DNA of 64,000 bases from Megamerina dolium (Eukaryota; Arthropoda; Insecta; Diptera; Megamerinidae), in contig OY978527.1 of NCBI GenBank assembly GCA_963854835.1, positions 35,735,040-35,799,039 on the forward strand, written 5' to 3'. This document shows positions 13,861-24,829 of this stretch, piece by piece. Under the pieces are notes generated by a model. That model worked only from the letters and a program-made list of their open reading frames with translations, made no database searches and had not been told where the DNA came from. Positions within the stretch are counted from its first letter, which is position 1, and each line of letters starts with the position of its first letter. The position numbers and the translations under genes are program-made.

Positions 13861-15240
13861 ACAAATTAAAAGACTAAAATTAGACACTATAGAAATTTAT
13901 TCAAGAAAGTCAAGGAAATCACATGAAATTTAATATTAGGAAATATTTAATGGATTGAATTTTATTTATATATTTACAAAGTGAATATTGTTTTGATTTA
14001 TTTTCATTAGTTTTAGTATTTTCATATATATGATTAAAGCAAAAACACTGCTGTAGCATATGTGATCCTTATAATAAGTGCTTTTCACATAAATCTCATT
14101 AAATATGAAAAAAAAAAAAGATTTTTTTTTTCATACAGAAATAATGCCTCAGATTTTTCTTATTTCATTTAATTTTGATAAATTCTCTTTCTATTGCCAT
14201 ACAAACAATTTTAAATAATATTGCAGGAAGTGTTTACAAGTATATAACCATTTTTAACTCGAAATAAAATTTATTTCGAGTTAACTTATTGTTTGGCCAA
14301 AAGTAGTGACTCTATGTGCTTCCTTTGTCTCAATTTCCTATGTATAATCCGTATCATAATTTTGAGGTTCAATATTTACTTAAAATTTTGATCAGATATT
14401 GTGCAATGCTGCTCATACATTAGCAAATTTAGACATTTTTATATCTTCCTTTTTCCCCGTTTCTAAAAAATATAGCCATTTTTGTAGGATGGTACCTTCC
14501 TCTTTCCCATATCTGAAAATTGTCCACAGTCCTTTTAGAATAGCAATATCTAGTTCAATGATTGATCCCACCTTTTAGTGAGTATCGCTAAATGTCTTCA
14601 CTTGAACCTTTTGATAGCTTCCTATAAGGCGTAACGTTCCATGGTTCAAGTGGATAATCAGAATATATACAATACAAATATACCTAAAATTCATGAATTT
14701 GTCTATCTATTTAGTTCAAATTGATCTTCCAAGACCGTTCTCTGATTCGAATGCAAACGATGGAATTTTATTGTCAAATATTTGCATGTGTGATCTAAAA
14801 AAAAAATATTATCATAGCTATCATACTATCATAGCATTGATACTAATTAACATATATATTTTCGATGAAAATATATGCATACTGTATGGATTTTTGTAAA
14901 CAGGTGTGAGTTACATTTCCGTTTCAAAAACATTTGGACAGAAGGTTTTGCTGACATTTACATGTTTATTGTTTTTCAGTATTTTTAGGAAAGCTTTTTT
15001 TTCCATTTATTTAATCTTTTTGGTGACACAGTTGTATTTCACTTGAAAATATAAAAGAATTTGATGTTCAACAAAATCAAAAATTAAAACTGGTCAATTG
15101 GACAATTAACAAAAAATATTGTGTAATGTTGATCACGTACACAACGGAATGGGAAGAAAATTGTAATTAGCAAAATAATGTTGCCAGATTGGCTGTAATA
15201 TCAAATATTACAGGTGGGCATCTGCTGGTCCTTTTTTATT
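13861..15240. other. AT-rich non-coding stretch with one perfect palindrome
   Basis: No coding content recognised. The notable element is the 31-bp palindrome at 14254-14284, listed separately. Confidence 0.45.
14254..14284. repeat. Perfect 31-bp palindrome carrying AATAAA on both strands
   Basis: The 15-bp arms TTAACTCGAAATAAA and TTTATTTCGAGTTAA are exact reverse complements around a single central A. AATAAA occurs in each orientation, so it could act as a two-way polyadenylation signal. No gene abuts it. Confidence 0.8.
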
Positions 15241-15835
15241 CATAAACAACCAACATTTTTGTGATGGAAACTTAAAAATCTTTATTGATTATAAAAGATG
15301 AGTTTATGTCATTTATGTATCAAATGTCTGCTTCGATTACAGGCCAGCATGATGTGCCGATGAACATCAAAATATTCGATTACTCGTTCCAATAAAAGCG
15401 CATCAATGTCTGTGATTTTAGCTCTACTGTTATTTTTAAGACCTTGAGTTATTTGTGGATTATTAGGGTATACTCTACCTTTCAAATAGCCTCATAAAAA
15501 TAATGCAACGGTGAAAGATCGTAGGCTCTCTATGGCCATGCAACATCGAAATTTTTTGAAATTATGTAATCATCGAATTTGGTTACCAATAAGTGAAGTA
15601 TTTCATCAGTACAAACTGTACGAACACGTTGATATGGTTAATGACCCTTCACTGAACCAGTTTCTTCAAAACGTACAATAATTTTGCCAATTGTACGCTC
15701 AGTAGGACGATTATGGTGACCAAAATTTTCACGTAATTTACGAAATGTAGTTGTTTTAAACAAGATATTTTCGTAATAAATTTGGACGATTAAAATGCAT
15801 TGTTGTGTTGTTTACGAATCCATGACAAGTCAAAG
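15241..15835 (-). mobile_element. Internally deleted Tc1/mariner-like transposon relic (DUF4817-type helix-turn-helix)
   Basis: Minus-strand frames from 15825 give TTQQCILIVQIYYEN, KLRENFGHHNRPTERTIGKI and FEETGSVKGH. This is the N-terminal helix-turn-helix typical of a transposase family common in insects. The reading then jumps to FDVAWP and AYDLSPLHYF, matching the C-terminal catalytic Asp region of the same family. The middle of the enzyme, including the remaining catalytic residues, is absent. It is a non-autonomous deletion derivative. Exact ends were not found. Confidence 0.6.
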
Positions 15836-15848
15836 TATTTTTAGATTA

Positions 15849-16105
15849 AGTTAGGTTATGTGGCTGTCCTCTCTCTGAGAGGACACACTTAGACCAGAAA
15901 GGCCCATTGTGATACCACCACGTTCCTCTTCCAATACTGTTGTGCGTGTTAAATTTGTACAGCATTAGAAGGGACCTACTTATATTAGCCGGTTCCGAAC
16001 GGCAGAACCCTTGTGACATCATTTTAACTTAGTTTTGTCACAGAGCTCACAGAAGCATTTTTGGCAAATTGTTACTGCCGGAAAAATTGCCAATTCTCTA
16101 GTGAG
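15849..16105 (-). mobile_element. tRNA-derived SINE copy, head missing
   Basis: Starts with the SINE tail GGTTATGTGGCTGTCCTCTC and runs through TAGCCGGTTCCGAACGGCAG and TTACTGCCGGAAAAATTGCC. The tRNA-like head is missing. It abuts the CR1-like LINE fragment. Confidence 0.75.
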
Positions 16106-16109
16106 TAGA

Positions 16110-17280
16110 CATAATATAAGGAAGTTAAAGGGATTTAATGTATTGCAAAATTAGATTGCTTCTGAAACTGCCAACATCAACAATTCGCTTGAGCCCGGAT
16201 GGAAGCGAGTTCCATATCCTAATGGCGGCGACAAAGAAGAAACGACCAGATTTCAAATGAGTTAACCTAGGGATAATGAGTTGGGTGGATCGTGTAGATT
16301 GTAAAATTCGCAATTTCTTATATAGATACCCCGGCGTTTTGCAAGTGATAACTCGATGCAGAAAAATTATATTACAGTGGTCCAGAAAATCAGTCAATCC
16401 AACTCCTAGAATAGCGGTAGATTTGTCAGAAATATGATCATAGAAACGCAGACTAAAAGCATATCGGATCGCACTGTTGCATGCTAGTGTAAGTCTACGT
16501 TGAGCTGTGGAATCCAATTTACTATAAATAACACTGAAGTATGAAGGGAACGCAAAGTATAATGTATTTTACAGACAACTCCAGTAACGTAGTCACAACA
16601 CGTTAGGTTCGAGTAACCTAATCGAATAACCTAAGCTCACGACAGTAACCACAAGTTTCAAGTTTCCCAATTAAGATTGGTTGAATAACTAGAGAGCATA
16701 TATTCTTCTTCGATATAGGCAATATATTGGATTTCAAACGATTAATTCTAAACATGAGAATTTCAAATGGACTGGAGGTCAGCATTAAGTTTTATGATCA
16801 TATCATCAACCTCAGTAGAGTTTGCGGAAATATATTTAGCTGAATATCGTCAGCATAGGTATGGATCGTAGAATGCTTACAAACATGTAGTATAGAGTCA
16901 GCAAATAAAGAAAAAAGCAATGGTCCCAAAATTGACTCCTGAGGTACACGAGCAAGGAGCAAAGAGAAGTATGAAAAGTCATCCCCAAACTCTTACTTGT
17001 TGTTGCCTATTACTGAGGTAATTAGTTAAAGTAGTGCTTCAACTTGAGACAGAGCAAGCAATGGCATACTGAGTCAAAGGACTTTGAGAAATCCAAGAGA
17101 CTAAGCAAGGTTAACTTATCATGAACATATGGAACACGTGTGTTGTCAATAACTTTCAGCATTACAGTGGTGCAGCTGTGATCAGTAAGAAATCCAGATT
17201 GAAGGCATGACATAAGCCCTTTGCTCTGCATGTAGGCAGAAATTTGTTCGGCAATTAGATGATTAAAATCTATGCCATGG
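16110..17280 (-). mobile_element. CR1-like LINE fragment (reverse transcriptase)
   Basis: The minus strand from 17231 encodes QSGFLTDHSCTTVMLKVID and LTLLSLLDFSKSFDSV (RT finger and first palm motifs). A shifted frame near 16965-16830 gives RVPQESILGPLLFSLFADS and TYADDIQLNI (the QG motif, with G replaced by E, and the intact YADD box). At 16517-16125 an open 130-codon frame holds the C-terminal SGRFFFVAAIRIWNSLP segment. Two or more frameshifts separate the pieces. The YADDIQL form and the C-terminal motif point to a CR1/L2-type element. SINE copies in opposite orientation lie on both sides. Confidence 0.75.
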
Positions 17281-17282
17281 AA

Positions 17283-17455
17283 AAGCTTCTAAAAGAACTG
17301 TCACAAGGATTCTGCCGTTCAGAACCGGCTAAACTAAGTAGGTCCCCCCTAATAGTGTCCCCAATTTAACAGATACAACAGTATTGTAAGAGAAGCCCTG
17401 CGGAAGAGCCCTTCAGGGTTTATAAGTGCCACATATTTATTTATTTTTTTTTTAA
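17283..17455 (+). mobile_element. tRNA-derived SINE, 3' half
   Basis: Carries TGTCACAAGGATTCTGCCG, GGCTAAACTAAGTAGGTCCC and the type-1 tail GGGTTTATAAGTGCCACATA followed by TTTATT repeats. The tRNA head is absent. Confidence 0.75.
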
Positions 17456-18155
17456 CTAGAATGCATATTCTAATATGTGGTCAAATATTTATGTGAGTAT
17501 AAAAGATAAATACCAATTATTAAATATTTCATTTCATTCAAAGATTATCAAAATGCAAGTATGGCTATGGATTTATAGTGAAAAAATATTTAAGGGATTT
17601 TCGGTTTCGGTTACTCTAAAATTATGCCCACATTGCAGCGTCTTTGGACAATAATAAAGTTTTTGTAAAGTTTTCATCGAATATCAGGTCCGACAAATAT
17701 TCGCTCTTTTTTATTTTAATCATTTTTAATACTTAATGCCCAGTTCTTCTGAGTTCTTTCAGTAATTTTCTCATGATAAATGAGCATTTTCAATTGCTTC
17801 TTGCTACGTTCAATAGAATTAAATATTGTCTTTAAAAACAAAAAAAAAAGGCAGATCCTAGAGTTGACCTTCTGAAAAGAAGGTTACGCCTATGACTCTG
17901 TTTTTACAAATATAATATATATGTAGCATTATCTAACGATCGAAACTAAAATCAAACAAAAGCATAAATAAACAGGCATTTATTGTAATTAAAAAATCAT
18001 TTAAAAATACAAGTAAATACATATTATGTGTTTCTATGTACATATGCAGAAAAAAGTAATAGTCCCAGTAGGGACTAATGTTACATCTTACGTTTAATAT
18101 CGCTTGTCATAAGGTGCTTGAATTTAATTTGCCGAAATGCTTAGTTATAGACACT
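17456..18155. other. AT-rich non-coding stretch
   Basis: No gene or known repeat recognised. Confidence 0.4.
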
Positions 18156-19760
18156 TAAAAAATCTCCTTACAGTCGGCTGGGGCCGACCAAACTATACCC
18201 TGCATATGTAGATTTATATATAAAAAGTTTACTCGAATATCCAACTTTTCTTTTATTTCCACTTTTCGAGAAACAATTTTTGCATATACTACTAATTTAC
18301 ACCCGAAATATGGTTGACTTTGACGAAGTAAAAGGATTTTAAGATAATTCCGAGGCTTAGTATGAGAGCTATATAAAAAGTGGGCGTGCCTTACCACTTT
18401 CTAGTAAATCCAATTAATTTTTCAATGTTAATCCACACCTTAAATTTGGTGTCCTACGTTGAATAGTTTCTAAGTTATGGTGGTTAACATTTTTGTTTAA
18501 TTTCCTCAACTTTGTATGGGAGCCCCAATAAGAAGTGGGCGTGGTACGCTGATTTTTCGCCAGATTATTTCCGACTACGATATTAATTTAAGTGTCAATT
18601 ATGGTTATTGTAGACAGAAGATTGCCGAAGTTACAGCTGTTTCAATTTAAAATTTGTATGGGGGCTACGATAAACACTGGGCGTGCTGCGCCCATTTCCT
18701 GTGAGCCTAGTTGCTCGTACAATACTAATCCATACCCTAAGTCTCGTTGTCCTAGGCTAAATGGTTTGTAAGCTATGGAGCTTAACATTTTAGTTTAATT
18801 CACTCGACTTTGTATGGGAGACCCATGAAGGAGTGGGCGTGGCACACTGATTTTCTGCCAGATTTTTGCCGACTATGATATTAATTTAAGTGTCAATTAT
18901 GGTTATTCTAGACAGAAGATTGCCGAAGTTACAGCTGTTTCAATTTAAAATTTGTATGGGGGCTACGATAAACACTGGGCGTGGTGCGCCCATTTTCTGT
19001 AAGCCTAGTTGCTCGTACAATACTAATTCACACTTTAAATCTCGTTATTCTACGCTGAATAGTTTGCAAGTTATAACCGGTAACATTTTTTTTAATTTCC
19101 GCAACTTTGTATGGGAGACCCAAAAAGGAGTGGGTGTGGCACATTGATTTTCTGCCATATTATTTCTGACTACCGTGTTAATCTAAGTGTCAATTATGGT
19201 TATTCTAGACAGAAGATTGTAGAAGTTACAGCAGTTTCAATTTAAAAGAAGCACAGACACTTTGTATGGGAGCTACGCTAGAAAGTAGGCGTGGCTCACC
19301 CACTTTTGGCGAGGTTATATAGTAGTATAATATAACTCTATGTGCAAAATATTGTTGTCCCAAGTGGTATATTGTGTGAGTTATAGCAAGTTAAAGATTT
19401 TGAAAATTTCGAGGTTAGTCGCTTTGAATGCTTGGTGTGGGCGTGGTTATTGACCGATCATGCCCAATATCAATCCCCTCCGTACCCTTGGATCATAGAT
19501 TACTTATGCCAAATTTCATCGAAATAGCTCAATATTTACTCAAGTTATCGTGCGAACCAGCCAGGTGACAGACAGACGGACGGACGGACGGACGGACGGA
19601 CGGACGGACGGACGGACGGACATCGTTAAATCGAAAATTTAATCGACGCTGATCACGAATATATATCCATGTCTATATCTCCGGAGATTCCTTCAAGTGG
19701 ACACAAACATCTGACCGAAATGAATATACCATGCATATTGCATTATGCAGGGTGTAAAAA
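18156..19760 (+). mobile_element. INE/DINE-like non-autonomous element, long copy
   Basis: Begins with CTTACAGTCGGCTGGGGCCG (a GTCGGC/GCCGAC hairpin), then ACTATACCCTGCATATG. It ends with GCATATTGCATTATGCAGGG. The two ends share TATACCCTGCATA in inverted orientation. Near the 3' end are a (GACG)n array at about 19576-19620 and the block CGACGCTGATCACGAATATA. That layout resembles the INE-1/DINE-1 group of Drosophila (a TGATCAG block beside GTCCGTCTGTCC). The body is a series of about 150-bp modules, each with TTTGTATGGG and (T)GGGCGTGG, starting near 18511, 18652, 18809, 18951, 19106 and 19261. Short open frames in the modules are by-products. Class assignment is inferred from layout. Confidence 0.75.
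19576..19620. repeat. (GACG)n tetranucleotide array
   Basis: About eleven GACG units following GACAGACAGACG. It is an integral part of the INE-like element, and shorter versions occur in every other copy. Confidence 0.95.
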
Positions 19761-21190
19761 ACGAATACAAATGTATTTAGTAAAAAAAAAAAATAAAATA
19801 TGAGATGTGACTACTTAGAAAATAAGAAAATCAATTTTATATTCAAGTACTCACTTTTTGTTTTAGTCAAATAAATCAATGTGAAATTGAATTGAACATA
19901 ATTGAATTGAAATTGAGCCTTACCATAGATTCAAGAGGTAATCGATCAATGACAACATGCAAATTGCAACTGATTACAATTATGATCGTAGGAACCAAAT
20001 CATAATGCAAGTTCCACTTTCTCTGCTGGGGTACTCATTTAATAAATAACTTCAAGTGTTTTTTTTTACTTTAATACCAAAATGTATAATTATGGTTCCA
20101 TAGCCATCAGCTCACATTTAATAATTGCCACGGAAATAATGCCTAATTAGAAGCAAATTTGTATTGCTTGTATGGAATGAATCTCAATCAATTCTTCTTA
20201 GCTAACAAAATAAATTATTAGTTGACGTTCCATAGTACCTGTGTGTATGTTTGTGTGTGTGTGTGTGTACATCAATAAATACAATTGCTGTGATTCTCAA
20301 ATTCTATTAAAGTGCCAGTAAATTAATAACCCATCAAGTGAACCTTCCTCTCCTCACCATTCATATCATATTAATGTATGACTGTATGTATTGTCTTTAT
20401 ATCTCACACATGCACAAACCCACATCAACAATATATTGGCAATTGTTTTTGTGCTTATGGCACAAGCTTTCAATTTTAACTAAAATAACATATCGCACCA
20501 GTAAATTCAAAAATTTGCACCATCGGCGACTCTAACTTAGTTACGAGTATGACGTTGGTGCGCAATTACTCAGTATTGGTGCAACAAGTTCTTTACTTAG
20601 ATTGATGGTCAATTGAGATACTCGTGTGGAACCGATTTCGGTTGATTGTTTGCATGAAAAATTACCAAAATGACTCGAACAAAGTGTATGTACTCGTATG
20701 TAGATGCAAAAGACGGGGAGGCGTAGCGGCCAGTCATTGTTGGCGTAATTGCTGATGGTGCTTGGTGTCTACAAACAGTAGTCATATGGTGGTGGTGGTG
20801 GTAGTGATGATGGTGGTGGTGTTGGCGGTTTTTTTCTCTTATATTATTTGCGTTTAAACAAATCCAACGACAACAATAACAATAATAACGACAGCGGCAA
20901 CAATACAATAAACTAAAACGATATAAACAATAAAAGTTTCGTTTGCGTAAAGTTCGCCTAATGAAACCACTCCATACACACACACGCGAGCATATACTCG
21001 TACATACTATGAATAATCTAAGCTTTATGCTGAACGATCGACCCCGACTGTTTGGCTTAGTGCATTTTTTTTTGTATAAGAATAGAATTTGACTTTTGGG
21101 AGGAGAGAAACTTTAATAACACAAATATGCATATCGTACGTACAGAGGTAGTATGAAACAAGAGTTGGCTTAACTAAACACACAATTTTT
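19761..21190. other. Non-coding stretch upstream of Gly-rich gene 1
   Basis: Contains a (GT)n run at about 20243-20268 and a GGT-rich run at about 20790-20830 (His-rich on the minus strand). A minus-strand frame at 20609-20983 is a low-complexity artefact of that repeat. No gene recognised. Confidence 0.45.
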
Positions 21191-21195
21191 GTGGG

Positions 21196-21203
21196 TATAA
21201 ATA
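21196..21203 (+). promoter_or_regulatory. TATA box of Gly-rich gene 1
   Basis: TATAAATA about 30 bp upstream of a probable start near 21228. The start lies after the non-ATG in-frame codon at 21205, so the reading frame upstream of 21259 is not translated. Confidence 0.7.
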
Positions 21204-21258
21204 GTTGGCGTTAATCTTTTTGAATATTAGTTGTGGCATAACATTAAGACCGGCAAAA

Positions 21259-21939
21259 ATGCAGCGTACAATTGTGGCATTCTTGCTTTGTGTAAGCACT
21301 GCTGTAATGGCAGGATATCTAAGTGGCGGAGGCGGTGGTGGTGGTTGGTCTGGTGGCGGTGGTGGTGGTGGATGGTCTGGTGGCGGCGGTGGCGGCTCAA
21401 TATGGCCTGGGAAATCTTCATATGGTGGAGGCGGCGGATGGTCTGGTAGTGGCGGCAGTGGCGGCTGGTCAGGTGGTGGCAGTAGTGGCGGCTGGTCGGG
21501 TAGTGGCATCGGTGGTGGTTGGTCTGGAGGTGGAGGTGGAATTAGTGCATGGCCAGGAAAGAGTAGCAGCGGTTGGTCTGGCTCCAGAAGTTACGGTGGT
21601 GGGGGCGGTGGCTGGAGTGGATCTGGAAGTTCTGGCATCTGGAAAGTGAGCAGCTTGGGTGGTGGAGGTGGTAGTCTTGGCAGTGGTTGGTCTCTTGGTG
21701 GTGGCGGTGGAAGCGGTGGTGGCTGGAAGTTGGGCGGTGGAGGCGGTGGTAGCGGTTGGAAGTCTGGCGGTGGTGGAGGCGGTTGGAATTCAGGTGGTGG
21801 CGGTTGGAAATCTGGCGGCGGCGGCGGTGGCTGGAATTCAGGTGGTGGCGGTTGGAAATCCAGCGGCGGCGGCGGTGGTTGGAATTCAGGTGGTGGCGGT
21901 TGGAGATCCAGCGGCGGCGGCGGTGGTTGGAAATGGTAA
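21259..21939 (+). CDS. Secreted Gly/Trp/Ser-rich cuticle-like structural protein 1
   Basis: A single exon encodes 226 aa. The ATG at 21259 is chosen because it opens a textbook signal peptide (MQRTIVAFLLCVSTAVMA, cleaved before GYLSGG) and sits about 30 bp after the inferred transcription start. The mature protein is almost wholly GGGGGGW/SGGGW repeats with WPGKSS spacers at two sites. The last third is a DNA-level tandem repeat of 48 bp encoding WNSGGGGWKSSGGGGG. Glycine-rich proteins of this kind are usually epidermal cuticle or secreted matrix components. No chitin-binding R&R motif is visible, so a cuticle role is inferred from composition and signal peptide. It is paralogous in style to the genes at 27.0 and 37.0 kb. 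Confidence 0.88.
   Translation: MQRTIVAFLLCVSTAVMAGYLSGGGGGGGWSGGGGGGGWSGGGGGGSIWPGKSSYGGGGGWSGSGGSGGWSGGGSSGGWSGSGIGGGWSGGGGGISAWPGKSSSGWSGSRSYGGGGGGWSGSGSSGIWKVSSLGGGGGSLGSGWSLGGGGGSGGGWKLGGGGGGSGWKSGGGGGGWNSGGGGWKSGGGGGGWNSGGGGWKSSGGGGGWNSGGGGWRSSGGGGGWKW
21783..21926 (+). repeat. Three 48-bp coding tandem repeats in Gly-rich gene 1
   Basis: The motif GGAATTCAGGTGGTGGCGG recurs at 21785, 21833 and 21881, exactly 48 bp apart. Each unit encodes 16 residues with Trp at fixed places, and units differ by few bases, which suggests recent unequal exchange. Confidence 0.85.
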
Positions 21940-22224
21940 ACCTGTGATGATATGATGTGGCGGTCGTATTTCGTTATATGATGAGAGCATATACTGAGTG
22001 AATTGCAAGAAATTGTGAATGTAGTATTTACAAATTAGATATATTTCCGAAATAACTCATACAAATGCACTGTGAACAAAATCATATGGAAATTGAACAA
22101 AACTAAAATACATGATATTAATAATAAGTACAACTCTAATGAATTTGTTATGCTTTTTGAATGCTGATACACGAACAAAAACTATGGCGCCATTTGGCTC
22201 ATGCAGTATATAATAATCTGTAAT
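21940..22224. other. 3' flank of Gly-rich gene 1
   Basis: AT-rich. It presumably holds the 3' UTR, but no canonical AATAAA is evident close to the stop. Confidence 0.35.
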
Positions 22225-23225
22225 GCCACCTAAATGTCACCCAAACACCCACATTTGTAATCACACTTGGCGAAAGAACAGGACCATCAATATGAGATAT
22301 TGTGAGAGTCTGAAAAGAAATGCTACATTCTCTGGTGGCAGTCTATTTAGATGTACTATGTCCCGATGCCCTTTCTGTAGTACGAAATATTCAAACATAC
22401 GAAATACACATCGTTTTCCACGATGACTTCCTCATTCGGTCAGTGAATAACATTTTCGAATCCTAATTGGTCCAATTTGGCCATCGATTTCAAAAACGTG
22501 TGTGCCCGTGCATTATCATGCTGGTACCGAACTTTTTTCTTCGCCATATGAGGTCATTTTTCGTCGTTCAGTTTGTCCAATAATACTGTCTTATACTCTC
22601 CTGTGTCTGTTTTTTCCTTCTGTAAATAGTAAATGAAGAGTATACCATGCGTATTCCTGCCGATCACTGGTCCTTTAGTCGGCTTTCGTGGTTTTCGGCC
22701 ACTCTGCAGACTCCCCATTTGATTCAGAGGTATCGGAATGAACTCACGATTTATCCATCGTCACAATATATCGCAAAAAGTCTGCTGGAACAAAGCTAAA
22801 CCGACGATTTTGGTCCGCGGTCAGCAAACGAGGCACCTATGGCGCCGACAGCCTTTTCATCTGCAAATCATCGTACGAAATGTATCCTACCCATTCTTTT
22901 GAAATACCCACGGCCTCAGCTAACTCATGAAATTTCACTTTTCGATCATTCAAAACGATTCGATGTACCTGCTTGACGATTTCCACATTCTTAGTCTCTT
23001 TTGGCTTTCCAATTTCCTAGACTATCGATAAACTATTGATCTTGAAGCAGCAGACATAGGATAACATTTCTGCAATCATTGCAATGATTGTTCGGAAGTT
23101 TTTCTCTACAAAAACACAATTTTTGATCAAGATGCGATACTCCTGTTCTTCCATTCTTTTTACTACGGTGAAAGTAGCGTCACTCAAACGATTGTAGTTT
23201 GCGAACAAATTGGCGAAATGTCATG
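22225..23225 (-). pseudogene. mariner transposase, nearly full length but inactivated
   Basis: Minus-strand pieces in order are: MEEQEYRILIKNCVF (N-terminus near 23157); VHRIVLNDRKVKFHELAEAV and GISKEWVGYISYDDLQMKRL (second helix-turn-helix); PRLLTADQNRRF; LRYIVTMDKS followed by a stop (first catalytic Asp); SESNGESAEWPKTTKAD; and KVRYQHDNARAHTF (second catalytic Asp). The YSPDL segment with the third Asp is missing. Multiple stops and frameshifts are present. The order and motifs are those of a mariner DD34D transposase. Flanking inverted repeats were not identified. Confidence 0.82.
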
Positions 23226-23520
23226 AAACTTCATACATAAACTATTGACAGATGAGCCTGCCTCTTTATGATTATGATCATTTTCTAAGGGTGATTCTTA
23301 ACATCCCATCATACCAATTTTTTGATCGAGAAGGAATCTCCGAATTGAAAAGCGCTGATATTAAGAGACATTTAAAGATCTCAGGAAGCTTTCTGCATAG
23401 TCCCATTATAAAAAGAGCCGATACACTATCCTCAAAACTAGTATTCTTCAAGAACTTTCAGATTATCATCAACGACCATGAGGTGTGGGGAACTAATTCT
23501 ACTAACATCAAATCAGGATC
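23226..23520. other. Unrecognised frame between transposon relics
   Basis: A 92-codon plus-strand frame (23252-23530) shows no domain. It may be part of the LINE relic downstream. Confidence 0.3.
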
Positions 23521-23524
23521 CCAA

Positions 23525-24170
23525 ATCTGATTCATTAATGGGTCCAAATTAGAAACTGGTAGAATAGGGACGTGCGTAAATGGCCGATATTCGAAAAATC
23601 AACTCCAATGGGTATCTACCCAACAATCTTTCAAGCGTAAATACAGGTCATTGAAATTTGTAGAAAGATGAAAGATGGAAGATTAATATACTAGACAACT
23701 TTAATAGTGGGGTTTTGAGTTAGATTCCTGGACACGGATTCCTGGACATGAGGGTAATGAAATAACAGATTACCTAGACAAACGAGGAGCAGACATGATC
23801 CTAATTGGCCCTGAGCCTGTCTGTGGACTTAGAAAAAGTTACACAAACGTTGTCGTCGTACAGTGGGCCGAAAAAAAATTTGCCAACCGCTATCTTCACA
23901 GTGCCGGACTATGGTAAGCAAAGAAATTCCTCATTCGAACTTACTGAGGTTACTTCCCAGGCCACTGAAGCCTTAGGTATCACCTATCCAAAATGGGTTT
24001 CAAGGACACTGATGTCTGTAGATTTTGTGAAACGGACACTGAAAGTTCACTTGTCAGACAAAGACTTCACCAACTAGGTGTCACTGTCATACCTCTATAC
24101 AAATTATGCAAAGCTAGTTTGACTCGACTGTATTTATAAATATTAGAATTAAGTTTAAATTTTGCTGGAG
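23525..24170 (+). mobile_element. LINE relic: RNase H domain and C-terminus
   Basis: Pieces NGSKLETGRIGTCVNGR (RNase H start, with D replaced by N), SWIPGHRIPGHEGNEITDYL (a duplicated PGH, followed by GNE), then RGADMILIGPEPVCGL and CRFCETDTESS (C-terminal cysteine motif) follow one another on the plus strand with frameshifts. An RNase H after the RT is a mark of I/R1/LOA-type LINEs. The 5' part is not present here. Confidence 0.65.
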
Positions 24171-24634
24171 TTTTTAAGTGGGACTTGAAGACCTCGCCTT
24201 GCTTTGAAAATAATATGGAGAAATACTGTTTTATTTTTCTTTTATGTAGATAACAAAACAGTTGGATAAATCCTTTTCTATTTCAATACTATGATGTGGT
24301 TCATTTTCATTGACTTTAGAATTGACAGATCACAGTATGAGTTCACAATTTAATCAGAGCTGTTTCTTCATTTGAGAATTGGAATTACAAAACAGTATTA
24401 ACAAATAAACAAATATGTTTGTGGTGTCGGACGTGAAAATGTGGGATAAGACGACTCAACCATATAACACAGAGTGCGTAGCTGTCATCTGTGTTTTCGG
24501 GAACCGGTTTGCTTTTTGCTAATATGTCACATTATATGAATGTTAGAAAGTCGTTAAAAAAAACAGTCTGTATGTGTTTGTTGCGATTTTATTAAACAAA
24601 ATGATAGATTTTTGGAAAGAATGACGTTTGAAAC
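24171..24634. other. Non-coding stretch
   Basis: Nothing recognised. Confidence 0.35.
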
Positions 24635-24829
24635 TAAAAAATAAATAAATATGTGGCACTTAAAGCTGTTGTTACTGTCGGAAGAATTGCCAATTGCTTA
24701 CCGACAGGTGGGTACCATTCGAAAGAAAAATCTTATCTATATAAAATTTGTAATGCATCAGCCGGGGATTGAACCACGACCTACAGATCAGAAGGCGAAC
24801 ACACTAACCACTGAGCTACGGCACCCACG
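24635..24829 (-). mobile_element. tRNA-derived SINE, internally deleted
   Basis: On the minus strand the head GTGGGTGCCGTAGCTCAGTG is intact. It has a Pol III A box (TAGCTCAGTGGTTAG) and a B box (GGTTCAATCCC). The middle is missing: the sequence jumps to the type-1 tail AAGTGCCACATATTTATTTA. Confidence 0.8.

Noticed and set aside
18890..19147. Open frame MSIMVILDRR..., recurring at 47.3, 48.6 and 62.9 kb
   Set aside because: Similar frames come from the repeated non-coding modules of the INE-like element, on either strand and with frequent breaks; no domain.
19573..19620. CRISPR-like or regulatory tetranucleotide array
   Set aside because: A plain (GACG)n simple repeat inside a transposable element of an animal genome.
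20609..20983. 124-codon frame with a His-rich run, minus strand
   Set aside because: Arises from a GGT/GAT simple repeat. No promoter or domain, and the composition is intergenic.
21205..21258. Upstream extension of Gly-rich gene 1
   Set aside because: Starts with TTG, not ATG, lies between the TATA box and the probable transcription start, and would bury the signal peptide.
21174..21509. Proline-rich minus-strand frame opposite Gly-rich gene 1
   Set aside because: Antisense shadow of glycine codons; no start context or signal of its own.
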